This document shows, one piece after another, positions 62,535 through 64,000 of a DNA stretch of 64,000 nt. A program made the translations under genes and the position numbers. Origin of the DNA: Macquaria australasica (taxonomy: Eukaryota > Chordata > Actinopteri > Centrarchiformes > Percichthyidae); NCBI GenBank assembly GCA_005408345.1, contig SEMN01000627.1:1-64000 (forward strand). Direction: 5' to 3'. Below the pieces are notes generated by a model. That model had not been told where the DNA came from. It saw only the letters and a program-made list of their open reading frames with translations, and did no database searches. Position 1 is the stretch's first letter, and each line of letters starts with the position of its first letter.

Positions 62535-63058
62535 AAGTGGTGGAATGTAACTAAGTACATTTATTCATGTACTGTACACGTTTAAGGTACTTGTACTTTA
62601 CTTGAGTATTTCCATTTTACGCTACTTTATACTTTTTCTCCACTGTTTCAATGAGAATTATTATATAGCTATAAACATTTTGCTGATTAATTATACATAG
62701 AAAACATGATCATTTTATAAAATATGAAGCATTAAACTACGCAGCAGTGTATAATGTAGGTAAAATGAGCTTCACCATAACCCATTACAACATTAGAAAT
62801 GCTGCTTACATGTTAATGCATCAGTGATATTAATCACTTGATAAAACATATAATAATATAACACTGACAGGGGTCATTCTGCTGCATAATAAGTACTTTT
62901 AGTTTTGAGACTTAAAGTACATTTTGCTGATACTTATGTACTTTTACCTGAGTAAGATTTTAAATTCTGGACTTTCACTTGTGATGGAGTATTTTTGTTG
63001 TGGTATTACTACTTTCGCTTAGGTAAAGAATCTAAATAGCCTTCTTCTTCCACCACTA
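62535..63058. mobile_element. Non-autonomous hAT-type element with 8-bp target duplication
   Basis: The left terminus AAGTGGTGGAA and the right terminus TTCCACCACTA are inverted copies. Identical GTGACAGA lies immediately outside each end (62527-62534 and 63059-63066). Subterminal motifs GTACTTGTACTTTACTTGAG and TACTTTTACCTGAGTAAGA are mirror-related. No transposase frame. The 8-bp duplication places it with the hAT superfamily. It lies in the rassf1 5'UTR intron. Confidence 0.85.
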
Positions 63059-63565
63059 GTGACAGACAGGCAGGCATTGATATACAAACACTGTATGACA
63101 ACAAAACTAATTTTCTGGACTGTAGAGCTAAATACATTCCTCTGGAGTGTCATTAGGAATTGGAAAAGTGTAAAATATTCGCAGGTGCTTCAGAAACTTA
63201 GTTTCATTAGTTTCCCTGTGGAGCTGCATTGTGACTTGAATATCAACCCGGGGCTCCATCTGCCAAATGGGTCACCACAATAATGCACACAGGGCAACAA
63301 GAGCACTTTGTAACCGGGATCATCCGTGTATATTTTGCTGCTTTTGTCATAAATGATTATCGCATGAAACTAAGCACAAATGGCTTCAAAGTTTAGATTA
63401 GGCATTTTCTTTAATTTGTCATTTGTTGCAAAATGCAGCTCAGTCTGCAGCGGGACCGCCCGGTTTAATCCTTTCCGAAACGGGACGACAAACTCAGTTG
63501 ACAGTGACACCCGAACAAATCTTCGGACTTGCCGACAGACAAACCGTTAAAAAAACCGACCTTAC

Positions 63566-63710
63566 CTCGTTTAATTCATCACCGCCACTTATCGTTGAGG
63601 AGATTTTGGAGAGTTGACGCAGTTTGTCGTTTGTATCGACCCCGAGCCGTCCCTCGTCCGACGCACGCACCTCAGTTTGCGCATGCACATTGTGAGTGTG
63701 GGATTACCGT
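63566..63710 (-). other. rassf1: Candidate non-coding first exon of rassf1 (isoform A promoter)
   Basis: On the minus strand GATGAATTAAACGAG is followed by GTAAGG (donor G at 63565) and would join the acceptor at about 61916 (GCTGTCTCCTCTCAG). The exon is GC- and CpG-rich and carries a short upstream frame starting at 63690. Transcription start unknown. Confidence 0.5.
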
Positions 63711-64000
63711 CTAATCCGGTCTGTGTATATTAAACCATCCTGAGTGAGGCACCGAAGGAGGAATCCCCTCTGTTCTCACACAGTAGAAACACACTGTATG
63801 TGTACAGTGATGGAGGGGTAAACAGACAGGTAGTTATGACCATACACTGTAATGCAGTCCATTGATTTTTTATTTTTTTTTTATTTTTTTGGTACCACTT
63901 TCTAATAATGCAACATTTATAAAGTATTTAGCCTATAAATAATAGGCCTAAATAGCTTTTTAAATGGTTAACAAATCATGTTTTTATGCTTTGAAGACCT

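Overview
This is a vertebrate nuclear locus from a ray-finned fish, most likely a spiny-rayed (percomorph) teleost. Coding sequence is broken into short exons with GT-AG splice sites. The introns and spacers are AT-rich and carry microsatellites and repeat families I recognise as typical of fish genomes (short hAT-type elements, fold-back elements, a tRNA-like SINE, an L2-type LINE tail). I see no bacterial, phage or CRISPR content.

Six protein-coding genes were reconstructed exon by exon, all on the minus strand. From left to right: the 5' two-fifths of cacna2d2 (voltage-gated calcium channel alpha-2/delta-2; 13 coding exons, 1416-23665, continuing off the left edge); acy1 (aminoacylase-1; 14 coding exons, 29364-36238, 419 aa); abhd14a (4 coding exons, 38370-40864, 265 aa); hyal2 (3 coding exons, 45837-47729, 476 aa); tusc2 (3 coding exons, 53514-55167, 111 aa); and rassf1 (6 coding exons, 57317-61840, 353 aa). 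rassf1 also has a conserved internal alternative first exon (58579-58695) matching the mammalian RASSF1C form. Exon joins were set by matching donor, acceptor and phase; every reading frame closes without internal stops. Candidate non-coding first exons precede the last five genes.

The set corresponds to the human chromosome 3p21 region: HYAL2-TUSC2-RASSF1 and CACNA2D2 lie in the 3p21.3 tumour-suppressor interval, and ABHD14A-ACY1 lie close by in 3p21. Here they sit within 64 kb on one strand, with abhd14a directly upstream of acy1 as in human. The genes do not form one pathway. They cover channel trafficking (cacna2d2), N-acetyl amino acid breakdown (acy1), a membrane-anchored serine hydrolase (abhd14a), GPI-anchored hyaluronan degradation (hyal2), and growth control (tusc2, rassf1).

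Non-coding sequence: 24.06-28.85 kb, 41.2-45.5 kb and 48.4-52.7 kb are gene-free spacers. The best-defined repeats are a 546-bp fold-back element flanked by TA (49983-50528), a 524-bp hAT-type element with a perfect 8-bp target duplication (62535-63058), a hAT-type element nested inside another repeat (21286-21679), an L2-type LINE 3' end (about 44650-45510) and a tRNA-like SINE (about 32855-33005). I found no undescribed gene system. The points most worth checking are the conserved rassf1 alternative promoter exon, a tandem acceptor and a GC-AG intron in cacna2d2, a (GT)22 tract beside an acy1 splice acceptor, and the fold-back element.
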